Of a DNA stretch of 64,000 bases, positions 50,349 through 58,959 are shown piece after piece. Source of the stretch: CADEED01 sp963711635. GTDB lineage: Bacteria; Pseudomonadota; Gammaproteobacteria; Steroidobacterales; Steroidobacteraceae. The translations under genes were made by a program, and so were the position numbers. Every line of letters begins with the position of its first letter. The first letter of the stretch is position 1. Under the pieces are notes generated by a model. The model was not told where the DNA came from, made no database searches, and worked only from the letters and a program-made list of their open reading frames with translations. Location: the NCBI GenBank assembly GCA_963711635.1, contig CAVQEZ010000024.1:62001-126000 (forward strand), given 5' to 3'.

Positions 50349-52027
50349 TGGCCACCACCAACAACTACGACGCCATCGTCGTCGGCTCGGGCATGTCGGG
50401 CGGCTGGGCCGCGAAAGAGCTCTGCGAGAAAGGCCTCAAGACTCTGGTGCTGGAACGCGGCCGCAACGTTCGGCATGTCACCGACTACACCACCGCGCTC
50501 AAGGACCCCTGGCAACTGCCGCACAACAATCGCGCCACGACGGCCGACAAGGCCGCGCAGCCCATCCAGTCCACACTCTATCTATATGACCAGTCGACCA
50601 AGCAGTTCCTGGTCGACGACACCAAGTACTCCTACGAGCAGGCCCAACCCTTCAACTGGTACCGTGGCTACCAGGTGGGCGGGCGCTCGTTGCTGTGGTC
50701 GCGGCATGTGTTCCGCTTCAGCGACCTGGACTTCGAGGCCAACCTGAAAGAAGGCGTGGGCATCGACTGGCCGATTCGCTACGCCGACATTTCTCCGTGG
50801 TACGACTACGTGGAGAAGTTCATCGGGGCGAGCGGCGAGAATCCCGCGCTTCCACAGTTGCCGAAACAGATCCTGCAGCCGCCGTTCGAAATGACGGCGC
50901 TGGAAAAACACATCAAGCGGGAATTCGAGAAGGAGTTCACCGATCGAAGGCTGATCTGCAGCTCGATCGCGGTGTTGTCGCGTGAGCTCAATGGACGCGG
51001 TCCCTGCCAGGGCCGCGATCAATGCGCGCGCGGCTGTCCCTACAGCGCCTATTTTTCGTCGAATGGCGTGACCCTGCCGGCGGCGGCCGCCACCGGCAAC
51101 CTCACGCTGCAGCCGGACAGCGTGGTGCACTCGCTGATCTACGACGAGGCGAAGAATCGTGTGACCGGCGTGCGCGTGGTCGACGTGACAACGTTGAAGA
51201 CTACCGAGTATTTCGCACGCGTCGTGTTCCTGTGCGCGTCGACGATGAATTCCACCGCCATCCTGCTGAACACGCGCGGCAAGCGATTCCCCAATGGCCT
51301 GGGCAATGACAGCGGCGAGCTGGGCCACAATCTCATGGACCATCACAATGGCGCTGGAGCGACGGCCAGCTACTCGGGACTGCTGGATCGTTACTACAAG
51401 GGACGTCGCGCGACCAGCATGTACATCCCGCGCTTCCGCAATGTCGCGAAGCGCGAGGAGAAGTTCAAGCGCGGTTACGGCTACGAGGTGTACAGCGGCC
51501 GCGGCACCTGGACGCGCGGTGTGAGCTCCGAAGACTTCGGCGCGGATTTCAAGAACGAGATCACGCGTCCGGGGCAGTGGAACGTGTTCATCGAGGGCTA
51601 CGGCGAAACACTGCCGTACCACGACAATCGCATCTGGCTGTCGCACGACAAGCCCGATCAATGGGGCATTCCGCGGTTGAACATTTCCATGAGCTACCGC
51701 GACAACGAGCACGCCATGGCGCAGCAGATGTCGGACGACGCGGCCGAGATGCTGAAGGCCGCCAAGCTCGAGAACGTGCAGGGCTTCAATCGTCCCGTCG
51801 TGCCCGGCAGCGTGATCCACGAAATGGGCACCGCGCGCATGGGTCGGGATCCGAAGACCTCGGTGCTGAACTCACGCAACCAGCTGCATGCCGTGCCGAA
51901 CCTGTTCGTGACCGACGGCAGCTTCATGGTGTCTTCGCCGACGCAAAATCCGTCGCTCACCTATATGGCGCTGACGGCCAGGGCGGCAGACTACGCGGTA
52001 GAGCAACTGAAGCGCGGTGAGATATGA
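50348..52027 (+). CDS. GMC-family FAD oxidoreductase (large subunit)
   Basis: This flavoenzyme of 559 residues oxidises a sugar or polyol, probably in the periplasm, carried by the Tat signal of the preceding small subunit. The FAD fold begins YDAIVVGSGMSGGWAAKELC. The substrate half contains QVGGRSLLWSRHVFRF and a Cys-rich element GPCQGRDQCARGCPYSAYFS. The GMC C-terminal His/Asn pair is seen as VPGSVIHEMGTARMG and SPTQNPSLTYMALTARAADY. No haem-binding cytochrome subunit follows, so the electron acceptor is unknown. ATG 50348 overlaps the small-subunit stop (TGATG); a longer in-frame start at 50336 lies within that gene. Confidence 0.92.
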   Translation: MATTNNYDAIVVGSGMSGGWAAKELCEKGLKTLVLERGRNVRHVTDYTTALKDPWQLPHNNRATTADKAAQPIQSTLYLYDQSTKQFLVDDTKYSYEQAQPFNWYRGYQVGGRSLLWSRHVFRFSDLDFEANLKEGVGIDWPIRYADISPWYDYVEKFIGASGENPALPQLPKQILQPPFEMTALEKHIKREFEKEFTDRRLICSSIAVLSRELNGRGPCQGRDQCARGCPYSAYFSSNGVTLPAAAATGNLTLQPDSVVHSLIYDEAKNRVTGVRVVDVTTLKTTEYFARVVFLCASTMNSTAILLNTRGKRFPNGLGNDSGELGHNLMDHHNGAGATASYSGLLDRYYKGRRATSMYIPRFRNVAKREEKFKRGYGYEVYSGRGTWTRGVSSEDFGADFKNEITRPGQWNVFIEGYGETLPYHDNRIWLSHDKPDQWGIPRLNISMSYRDNEHAMAQQMSDDAAEMLKAAKLENVQGFNRPVVPGSVIHEMGTARMGRDPKTSVLNSRNQLHAVPNLFVTDGSFMVSSPTQNPSLTYMALTARAADYAVEQLKRGEI

Positions 52028-52080
52028 GCAACGAGGCAGAGTCTGACGAGGCGCGAGCGGCGCTCTCGCACAAGACCTGA
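52024..52080 (+). CDS. Possible 18-residue peptide overlapping the GMC gene
   Basis: ATG 52024 overlaps the GMC stop as ATGA and encodes MSNEAESDEARAALSHKT before TGA 52078-52080. It sits four bases before the GTG of the DCC gene and might simply aid re-initiation. There is no independent evidence of a functional product. Confidence 0.25.
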   Translation: MSNEAESDEARAALSHKT

Positions 52081-52084
52081 TGCC

Positions 52085-52438
52085 GTGAAGGTCTACTACA
52101 ACTCCGGCTGCCCCGTCTGCAAGGCTGGCATCGAAGGCCAGATGGAGAAGAGCAGCAGCTGCGAAGTCCAGTGGGCCGATGTGCACAAGGACAACACGCT
52201 CGTCTCGGAGGTGCACGCCGACCTCGAGTTCGTTCGCGAGCGGCTGCACGCCGTCGATGAGCACGGAAAGCTGCACGTCGGATTCGACGCCTTCCTTGCG
52301 ATCTGGAGGAACTCTCCGACCGAGCGATGGAAGGCCCGGATATCTGGTTTACCCCTGATCAAGCAGCTGTGCCGCGTCGCTTACAACCTGTTTGCCGCCG
52401 CCCTGTATAGATGGAACAGATCCAAGCGTCATTGGTGA
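52085..52438 (+). CDS. DCC-family thiol-disulfide oxidoreductase-like protein
   Basis: This is a 117-residue protein of the DUF393/DCC family, with a predicted thioredoxin-like fold. The family motif is YYNSGCPVCKAGIEGQM at residues 4-20, where the CxxC pair Cys9-Cys12 follows the aromatic strand; DCC members normally read DGxCxxC, and here NSGCPVC is a variant. The middle part HADLEFVRERLHAVDEHGKL and the end LPLIKQLCRVAYNLFAAALY are usual for the family. GTG 52085 is the start. The gene overlaps the aidB start by 28 bases, so co-expression with AidB is expected. Confidence 0.82.
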   Translation: MKVYYNSGCPVCKAGIEGQMEKSSSCEVQWADVHKDNTLVSEVHADLEFVRERLHAVDEHGKLHVGFDAFLAIWRNSPTERWKARISGLPLIKQLCRVAYNLFAAALYRWNRSKRHW

Positions 52439-54081
52439 GCGCCGTGACTGCCAACGAATCCGCCAACCACCCCGACGATCTGGCCGACTACAACCTGTTC
52501 ACATCGAATGCCGCGCTCGTCGATGCGCTGGAGCGCGAAGGTGCGTCCTCGTCGCTCGAGCGTCTGCGCCAGCTCGGTGATCGGCTCGGAACCCGCGCCA
52601 TGTTCGCGCTCGGTGACGTGGCGAACCGCAGTCCGCCCGTGCTCAAACTATTCGATCGCTTCGGCCATCGGCGCGACGAAGTGGAATTTCATCCCGCGTG
52701 GCATGAGCTCATGCGCGTGCTGGTGGCGGAGGGTCTGCATACATCACCCTGGGCCCGGCCTGAACCCGGAGCTCACGTGGAGCGCGCCGCGGCCTACCTG
52801 TTGTGGGCCGAAATCGAAAACGGTACGCAATGTCCGGCGACGATGACGTATGGCGCCGTGCCGGCGCTCGCGAAGCAGTCGCAGGATTTCGCCGAATGGA
52901 TGCCGCGCCTGCTGTCCCGCGACTACGATGACCGCCTGCTGCCCATCGCGCAGAAGCGCGGCGCGCTGATGGGCATGGGCATGACGGAGAAGCAGGGCGG
53001 CTCCGATGTTCGATCGAACACGACTCGCGCCGTGGCGGTGGGCACTTCTGGACCCGGCAGGGAATACCGGCTCACCGGGCACAAGTGGTTCTTCTCCGCA
53101 CCCATGTGCGACGCGTTCCTGGTACTGGCGCAGGCACCGGGCGGCCTTTCATGCTTCTTCGTTCCCCGCATCCTTCCGGATGGCACGCGCAACTCACTGG
53201 CTATTCAGCGGTTGAAAGACAAGGTTGGCAATCGCTCCAACGCCTCGAGCGAGGTCGAGTTCGACGACACCTATGCCCGCCTGGTGGGAGACGAGGGGAG
53301 GGGCATTCCCGCGATTCTCGAGATGGGCGTCTACACGCGACTCGACTGTGCGCTGGGCACGACCGGCATCATGCATCAGTGCGTCGCGCAGGCCATTCAT
53401 CACGCGCGGCATCGTTCGGCGTTTGGCAAGCTGCTCGTCGATCAGCCGCTCATGAAGAACGTGCTCGCCGATCTCGCGCTCGAGTGTGAAGCCGCGATTG
53501 CACTCGCGATACGCCTGGCGCGTGCATTCGACGCGCAACAGGACGAATCGGAGGCGGCGCTGCGGCGCGTGCTGACGCCGGTCGCGAAGTACTGGATCTG
53601 CAAGCGCGGACCCGCCGTCGGGGTCGAGGCGATGGAGGTGCTGGGCGGCAATGGATACGTGGAGGAAGGGCCGATCGCGCGGCGGTTCCGCGAGCTGCCG
53701 CTCAATTCCATCTGGGAAGGTTCCGGCAACATCATGTGCCTGGACGTGCTGCGCGCCCTGTCGCGGGAACCGCGCAGCTTCGATGCGTTGACGACGCTCC
53801 TGCAGCGCGGCCGCGGCCGCGATGGCCGCTACGACCAGTTCGTCGCGCGCCTGCTCGGGGATTTGCGCGATGCGGCAGTCGGTGAGGCGAGTGCCCGGAT
53901 TCTCACGGAGCGCATCGCGCTCGCCACCCAGGCTTCCATTCTGCTGGAGGGCGGTTCATCCTCTGTCGCCGACGCATTCATTTCATCGAGAATCGCGACG
54001 GGCGCGCCGGCGGCATTCGGAGTGCTGCCCACAACCCTGGATCACGGCGCGCTGATCGAGCGGATTCTGAATGAATCGTGA
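52411..54081 (+). CDS. aidB: AidB-like acyl-CoA dehydrogenase family flavoprotein
   Basis: In E. coli AidB is part of the adaptive response to alkylation, a FAD protein with DNA affinity and weak isovaleryl-CoA dehydrogenase activity. The intact 556-residue frame has the AidB layout: YNLFTSNAALVDALEREGAS near the start, ENGTQCPATMTYGAVPAL, MGMTEKQGGSDVRSNTTRAV, LTGHKWFFSAPMCDAFLVLA, the stretch RLKDKVGNRSNASSEVEFDD, LGGNGYVEEGPIARRFRELP and NSIWEGSGNIMCLDVLRAL. The C-terminal domain is shorter and Ala-rich. ATG 52411 lies within the DCC gene. A role in alkylation tolerance is known for the family but not shown here. Confidence 0.92.
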   Translation: MEQIQASLVSAVTANESANHPDDLADYNLFTSNAALVDALEREGASSSLERLRQLGDRLGTRAMFALGDVANRSPPVLKLFDRFGHRRDEVEFHPAWHELMRVLVAEGLHTSPWARPEPGAHVERAAAYLLWAEIENGTQCPATMTYGAVPALAKQSQDFAEWMPRLLSRDYDDRLLPIAQKRGALMGMGMTEKQGGSDVRSNTTRAVAVGTSGPGREYRLTGHKWFFSAPMCDAFLVLAQAPGGLSCFFVPRILPDGTRNSLAIQRLKDKVGNRSNASSEVEFDDTYARLVGDEGRGIPAILEMGVYTRLDCALGTTGIMHQCVAQAIHHARHRSAFGKLLVDQPLMKNVLADLALECEAAIALAIRLARAFDAQQDESEAALRRVLTPVAKYWICKRGPAVGVEAMEVLGGNGYVEEGPIARRFRELPLNSIWEGSGNIMCLDVLRALSREPRSFDALTTLLQRGRGRDGRYDQFVARLLGDLRDAAVGEASARILTERIALATQASILLEGGSSSVADAFISSRIATGAPAAFGVLPTTLDHGALIERILNES

Positions 54082-54095
54082 GTCACGGAGGACAC

Positions 54096-54617
54096 ATGCG
54101 AACGCTCATTCGATGGTGTCTGCTCGGCACGTTCCTGTTGTCCAACGCGAGCGCCAGAATTGGATCGGCTCCGATCGACCAGCTCATCGCGCATAGCGAT
54201 GCGATCGTGGTGGCCAAAGTCTCCGAGCTGCTTCCGACTTCTACCTCTGAAAAGGATCTCGTCTATGCGACCGCGTCGATCCAGCGGACGCTGAAAGGCA
54301 CGCTCGCTGATTCATTTCTGTTCCGGGCATCCGGAGGCTGGATCTGCGATACCTCGGGTGCGGTGAAAGACGAGACCGCATTGTTCTTCCTGGGTCGCGG
54401 CGACGATGGCACGTTCTACATCCAGTGGGCGGGCCGCGGCCGCATGCCGCTTCGCGAGATCGACGGGAAGACCTATGTGACCCTTTGGGACAACGTCGTG
54501 CTTCCCAAAGGTGCGCCGATGGTCCCGGGCCCCGATCCGAGATATGACTTCATCAGGTCCGTCGAGCTCACATACATCGAAGACCTGATCAGGAAGCAGC
54601 TGCGCGCCGCAAGATGA
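54096..54617 (+). CDS. Secreted protein of unknown function
   Basis: This is a 173-residue exported protein. MRTLIRWCLLGTFLLSNASA is a signal peptide, which is why I prefer ATG 54096, with GGAGG upstream, over the longer GTG 54078 frame that overlaps aidB. The mature part contains IDQLIAHSDAIVVAKVSELL, ASIQRTLKGTL, LFRASGGWICDTSGAVKDET and ALFFLGRGDDGTFYIQWAGR. This beta-rich pattern is common in small periplasmic proteins whose genes are scattered in proteobacteria. No catalytic residues were identified. The 3' end overlaps the convergent reductase gene by 29 bases. Confidence 0.75.
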   Translation: MRTLIRWCLLGTFLLSNASARIGSAPIDQLIAHSDAIVVAKVSELLPTSTSEKDLVYATASIQRTLKGTLADSFLFRASGGWICDTSGAVKDETALFFLGRGDDGTFYIQWAGRGRMPLREIDGKTYVTLWDNVVLPKGAPMVPGPDPRYDFIRSVELTYIEDLIRKQLRAAR

Positions 54618-55245
54618 GATGCGTGGCGCGTTCTCCCGCGACCGAATCCGCCACCTCGTATCCCAGCGCGCGCAGGTTCAGGCCCGCGAACAGGTTTTCA
54701 CCGCGACCTAACAACACCGGCCGCTGCGCCAGGTGCAGCTCGTCGATGAGCCGCGCCTGCAGATACTGGCGAACCGTCGCCGCACCGCCACCGATGCGCA
54801 CGTCGCGCGCGCCCGCCGCGGCTTTCGCGCGTTCCAGCGCTTCGTGAATTCCGCCGGTGACGAAATGAAAATCCGTGCCGCCCTTCATGTGCAAGGTCGG
54901 CCGCGCATGATGCGTGAGTACGAACACCTGGCAGTGATATACCGGTTCCTCGCCCCACCAGCCCTTCCAGTCCTCGTTGGGCCAGGGACCGCGCACCGGG
55001 CCGAACATGTTGCGTCCCATGATCCAGGCGCCGAGGTGTTCCATGCTTTTCGCCGCCATGGAATTGTCGACGCCGGTTTCGCCTTCGTTCTGGCCGGCAA
55101 CCATGGTGCGAAACACCCGCGTGGGGAAAAACCATCCCATGACCTCGGGGAAATCGACCCCGAGCGGATTCTCGAGACTCTGGTCGGGACCGGCCGCGTA
55201 GCCGTCCAGTGAAATTCCATATGCGGCGACGCGAAGCTTGGACAT
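54589..55245 (-). CDS. Dihydrofolate reductase/RibD C-terminal domain family protein
   Basis: This is a 218-residue NADPH-binding reductase of the RibD_C fold. It begins KLRVAAYGISLDGYAAGPDQ, has the middle segment HLGAWIMGRNMFGPVRGPW, the strand VFVLTHHARPTLHMKGGTDF and the nucleotide-binding VRIGGGAATVRQYLQARLID. The end ELHLAQRPVLLGRGENLFAG is typical of stand-alone members, whose substrates are mostly unknown; some confer resistance to xenobiotics. It is not a true folate-pathway DHFR by these motifs. It is downstream of the GH105 gene (3 bases apart), so it may be the last gene of that operon. Confidence 0.88.
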   Translation of the reverse strand: MSKLRVAAYGISLDGYAAGPDQSLENPLGVDFPEVMGWFFPTRVFRTMVAGQNEGETGVDNSMAAKSMEHLGAWIMGRNMFGPVRGPWPNEDWKGWWGEEPVYHCQVFVLTHHARPTLHMKGGTDFHFVTGGIHEALERAKAAAGARDVRIGGGAATVRQYLQARLIDELHLAQRPVLLGRGENLFAGLNLRALGYEVADSVAGERATHLILRRAAAS

Positions 55246-55248
55246 CTC

Positions 55249-56379
55249 TCAATCCTCCATGAGTGAAGCGACTGCGCTGGCGGCCAGCAGGAATGCGCCG
55301 GCGCCATAGAACTGGGTGTCGCCCTCGGCAACCTTGTCGGGCCGGTCGCTGACCTGTTGCACCCAGCCGAGCTTGCCGTCCCTGGCGACGGCGCGCGCCA
55401 GCGCAGCCCAGCCCTTTTCGATGGCCGGCCGATATTCCTTCGCGTCCAACAATCCCTGCCTGACACCCCACGCCAGTCCGTATACGTAGAAGCCCGTGCC
55501 GCTGGTCTCGGGCGGCGAGTTCTCCGGCGCCAGCAGGGACGGCGGCCAATAGCCGTCGGGTTTCTGCAGCGACTTCAGTTTCGCAGCCATCTCGCGAAAC
55601 AGCTGCTCCATGCGCGGCCGGTGCGGGCTGCCCTTGGGCAGGGACTCGAGCAGGTTGGCGATGCCGGCGAACACCCAGCCATTGCCGCGGCTCCAGAATT
55701 GCTTGCGGCCCTGCTCGTCGCGGCGCTCGAAGAAGCGGCTGTCGCGGAAGTAGAGCTTCTCGACCGGGTCGTAGAGGAAATCCGTCGTGGCCCAGAATTC
55801 CTCGAGCGCGAATTCGGCGTAGCGCGGATCGCCGGTCTGCGCGGCTCATCTCCACCCAGGCCGGTGGCGACATGAACAGGGCATCGCACCAGCACCAGCG
55901 GCGCAGGCAGGCCGTCTCCTCGTAGTTCTTGGCCGCGTAGAAACTGAGATGCGTGACCGGCGGGCTTGGCCAGGATGACTTCGAAGGTGGCGCGCAGCGG
56001 CGCGGCGGCGTCCGCGCCCGCGCCATGAATCGCGGCCCAGAGGTAGCTCTGTCCGATCACATGGTCATCGGCGTGATAGGTGCGCGGACCCGGTTGCCAC
56101 TGGGTGGCGCGACCATTGGCGAGAATGGCATCGGTGAATCGCTTCTCGCCGGCTGATGTCCGCGAGGCGGGTCATGCCGACCCAGAACGAGCCCTTCTGC
56201 CAGCTGCGCGGTTGATAGGTCTCCTCGCTGAAGGAGGTGATGCCCGGCGCCGCGTTCATGTGCGCGAGCTGCCAGTCCGCGACCCGCGTCGCCAATCCGA
56301 GGACGTCCTTGCGCGCGGGAGTATCGGCGCCGGCGGCGAGCGTGGAAAACAGCATCAATGCGAGTGTCAGCCTCATCAT
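55249..56379 (-). CDS. GH105 unsaturated glucuronyl/galacturonyl hydrolase (frameshifted)
   Basis: The enzyme releases the unsaturated uronic acid produced by pectin or rhamnogalacturonan lyases. MMRLTLALMLFSTLAAGADT from ATG 56379 is a signal peptide. Family elements are TRVADWQLAHMNAAPGITSF, WQKGSFWVGMTRLAD, YHADDHVIGQSYLWAAIH, RGNGWVFAGIANLLESLPKG, PDGYWPPSLLAPENSPPETS and GTGFYVYGLAWGVRQGLLDA. The catalytic Asp candidates are in ADDHVIGQ and in the DALFMSP stretch. Single-base shifts near 56155, 55963 and 55850 split the gene; the remaining 425 bases are clean, ending AVASLMED. Its ATG shares one base with the SDR stop (TAATGATG). It links the L-fucose operon to pectin breakdown. Confidence 0.88.
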
Positions 56380-57113
56380 TAGATCATCCAGCCGCCGTCG
56401 ATGACGTGGATCTGCCCGGTCGTGAACGCGGATTCATCGCTGGCCAGGTGCAGCGCCAGCGCCGCGATCTCCTCGGGTTTGCCCAGTCTTCCCATGGGTT
56501 GGCGCGCCTCGAACTCCGCGCGTGTCCTGGCGTAGTCGCCGTAGGCGTGCAGGCGCGATTGCAGTGACGGTGTGTCCACGGTGCCCGGGCAGATGGCATT
56601 GCAACGAATGCCTTGCGCGACGAAATCCGCGGCCACCGACTTCGTGAGCCCGATGACCGCCGCCTTGGTGGCGCCGTAGGCGCAGCGATCCGGCACGCCG
56701 GTGATCGAGCTCGCGACCGATGACATGTTGATGATGGAGCCGCTGCGCGCGGCGATCATGCCCGGCAGAAATGCGCGGATCATGTGGAACATGGCGTGCA
56801 CGTTGAGATCGAACGCGGCCTGCCACTTCTCGAGCTCGACGCTGAGCACCGTGCCGCCCGGCACCATGCCCGCGCAATTGAACAACACGTTTGCCGGGCC
56901 GACGCGCTGTGCGAATTCGGCGATCGCCTGCGCGTCGCGCACGTCCAGCACGTGGCCCTCGCAGCCGGCGAGCGACTTCAATGCGCCCGCATCGATGTCG
57001 GCCGCGATCACTCGCGCTCCGGCGCGCGCGAATGCTTCGGCGCTGGCGCGTCCAATTCCCGATCCGGCCGCGGTCACTATCGCGGTCTTGCCGGCGAGTC
57101 GCTCAGATTCCAT
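56379..57113 (-). CDS. SDR oxidoreductase, probable 2-keto-3-deoxy-L-fuconate dehydrogenase
   Basis: This is a 244-residue classical short-chain dehydrogenase. The cofactor motif is TAAGSGIGRASAEAFARAGA, with ADID after strand 2, which favours NAD. The strand NVLFNCAGMVPGG and the catalytic set Ser (NMSSVASSITG), Tyr and Lys (YGATKAAVIGL) are complete, and the end is GQIHVIDGGWMI. In the non-phosphorylating L-fucose route this step oxidises 2-keto-3-deoxy-L-fuconate. The reaction is inferred from the neighbouring lactonase and aldose dehydrogenase. ATG 57113 overlaps the fusion gene by 11 bases. Confidence 0.85.
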   Translation of the reverse strand: MESERLAGKTAIVTAAGSGIGRASAEAFARAGARVIAADIDAGALKSLAGCEGHVLDVRDAQAIAEFAQRVGPANVLFNCAGMVPGGTVLSVELEKWQAAFDLNVHAMFHMIRAFLPGMIAARSGSIINMSSVASSITGVPDRCAYGATKAAVIGLTKSVAADFVAQGIRCNAICPGTVDTPSLQSRLHAYGDYARTRAEFEARQPMGRLGKPEEIAALALHLASDESAFTTGQIHVIDGGWMI

Positions 57114-58959
57114 AGGTGGCTCGTGCGGTTCCTGAATAGATCTGCTCGCGCCCGGGGACGTCGAGCCTGACCAACAACATCTCGCTGGCCTGGTACCACT
57201 CATCGTACGAGCAGACCAGTTCGCACACCGGCCAGTCGCTGCCCCACATGAGGCGGTTCGGGCCGAAGACTTCCAGCAGGTGATCGACACTGGGGGCGAG
57301 CTGCGCGGGATTCGCGCTGCCGGCCTCGGTGACCAGGCCGGAGATCTTGCACACGGCACTGGTGCCGCGCGCCACGGACTGGATGTCATGCCGCCATTCG
57401 GCGATGTCACCATCGCGGATCTGCGGCTTGGCGCCGTGGTCCACGACCAGACGCAGCTCGGGATACATCTCGGCGAAGTCGAGCAGCACCGGCAGGTGCT
57501 TGGGCAGCAGCAGCGCGTCGAACACCAGGTCGTGATCGATCATGGCCTCGATGGCGGGCGCCAGCCCGGGTTTGAGCATCCACGCAATGTCGGGAATGTC
57601 CTGGATCATCGGACGCAGACCGACGAGCTTGGAGTCGGCGGCGAGCGTGCCGATCGACTCGGCCGCCACGGGGCTCTCGAAATCCACCCAGCCGACCACG
57701 CCGGCGATGAAGGCATGTTCGCTGGCAAGCTCGAGCAGGAACAGCGTTTCGGCGATGGTGGGCGCGGCCTGCACGAGTACCGTGGAGTCGACGCCGGCGC
57801 GCGCGAGCTGCGGCGCGAGGTCGGCCGGTAGATAGTCGCGGTAGATGGGCGCGAGCTGCGGGGTCAGCCAGCCATAGTCGCCGCGATCCAGGCGCCAGAA
57901 ATGCTGGTGGCTGTCGATGCGGCCGGTCATGGCATCGGGCAGCGGTGCGCGTGCGTCGACCAGCCCGCGCTCGCGCAGCGTGCGCCAGAACCCGGCGGCG
58001 ATGGGATGCGAGAACATCTTCGCGATATTGCGGGCCTCGACACCATTGGCGCAGCCCGCCACGACGGTGGTCACCGCCGGATGGGCCAGCGGGAATTGCA
58101 GCGCGGCGGCCTGCAACGGCACGTCGTGTTCCTCGCACAGCGCTTCGAGCCGGCGCACGCGCTCGAGCACGGTCGCCGGCGGCGGCGCGTAGTCGTAATG
58201 GGCCTGTGCTCCGGCGCGCGAGCCGGCCGCGAGAATTCCCGAGTTGAACGGGCCTCCGCAGATGATCGAGACGCGCTTTTCCACGCAAAGCGGCAGGAGC
58301 CTTTCCAGCGCGGGCTGCTCGAGCAGCGTGTAGCGGCCGGCGAGCAGGATGCAGTCCAGTTCGCAATGCTCCAGCAGTTCGACGCAGACGTCGGATTCAT
58401 TGACACCGAGGCCGATGGCGCGCACCGCGCCGGTCTGGCGCAGTTCGCGCATCGCGCGATAGCCACCGTCGAGAAACTCGCGCACGCGCGCGCCGTGAGT
58501 CTCGCCATGCGTGAGACGGCCGATGTCATGGCACAGCAGGATGTCGACGCGCTGAACCTTCAGGCGTTCGAGGCTTTCGGCGTGCGAGCGCATCACGGCG
58601 TCGTAGCCGTAATCGAACACCGGGGCGAACGGCCGCGACGAGAAATAGCCTTCGCGGCCGACTCCGGCGTCCTGCGGTCCGGTAGGTACCAGACGGCGGC
58701 CTACCTTGGTGGAGATCACGGGCGGCGGTTGCGCACCCGCCAGCGCCGTACCGATGCGCAGCTCGCTCAGTCCGAATCCGTAGAAAGGCGCGGTGTCGAA
58801 GTACCGTACGCCTGACGCAAACGACTCGCGCACTGCAGCCAGTGCGTCTTCATCGGCCAGCTCGCGATACAGGTTGCCGATTCCCGCGCCGCCGAAACCC
58901 AGCACGCTGACTTCAAGGCCGGTCTTTCCGAGCTCGCGGCGCGCGAGCGCGGCGGTCAT
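57103..58959 (-). CDS. Fusion: L-fucose-type aldose dehydrogenase (AKR) plus L-fuconolactonase (amidohydrolase)
   Basis: One open frame of 618 residues carries two enzymes usually encoded separately. Residues 1-343 are an aldo/keto reductase of the D-threo-aldose/L-fucose 1-dehydrogenase type: LGFGGAGIGNLYRELADEDA, YFDTAPFYGFGLSELRIGTA (Tyr of the tetrad), ISTKVGRRLV and ILLCHDIGRLTHG. From the internal ATG at 57930, MTGRIDSHQHFWRLDRGDYG begins a COG3618 lactonase: LQAAPTIAETLFLLELASEH-like core, GLRPMIQDIP, LRLVVDHGAKPQIR and LMWGSDWPVCELVCSY. These convert L-fucose to the lactone and then L-fuconate. The junction APLPDAMTGRID has no stop in frame; because TGA occurs one base out of frame (ATGA), a hidden indel could have joined two coupled genes. 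Confidence 0.88.
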   Translation of the reverse strand: MTAALARRELGKTGLEVSVLGFGGAGIGNLYRELADEDALAAVRESFASGVRYFDTAPFYGFGLSELRIGTALAGAQPPPVISTKVGRRLVPTGPQDAGVGREGYFSSRPFAPVFDYGYDAVMRSHAESLERLKVQRVDILLCHDIGRLTHGETHGARVREFLDGGYRAMRELRQTGAVRAIGLGVNESDVCVELLEHCELDCILLAGRYTLLEQPALERLLPLCVEKRVSIICGGPFNSGILAAGSRAGAQAHYDYAPPPATVLERVRRLEALCEEHDVPLQAAALQFPLAHPAVTTVVAGCANGVEARNIAKMFSHPIAAGFWRTLRERGLVDARAPLPDAMTGRIDSHQHFWRLDRGDYGWLTPQLAPIYRDYLPADLAPQLARAGVDSTVLVQAAPTIAETLFLLELASEHAFIAGVVGWVDFESPVAAESIGTLAADSKLVGLRPMIQDIPDIAWMLKPGLAPAIEAMIDHDLVFDALLLPKHLPVLLDFAEMYPELRLVVDHGAKPQIRDGDIAEWRHDIQSVARGTSAVCKISGLVTEAGSANPAQLAPSVDHLLEVFGPNRLMWGSDWPVCELVCSYDEWYQASEMLLVRLDVPGREQIYSGTARATYGI

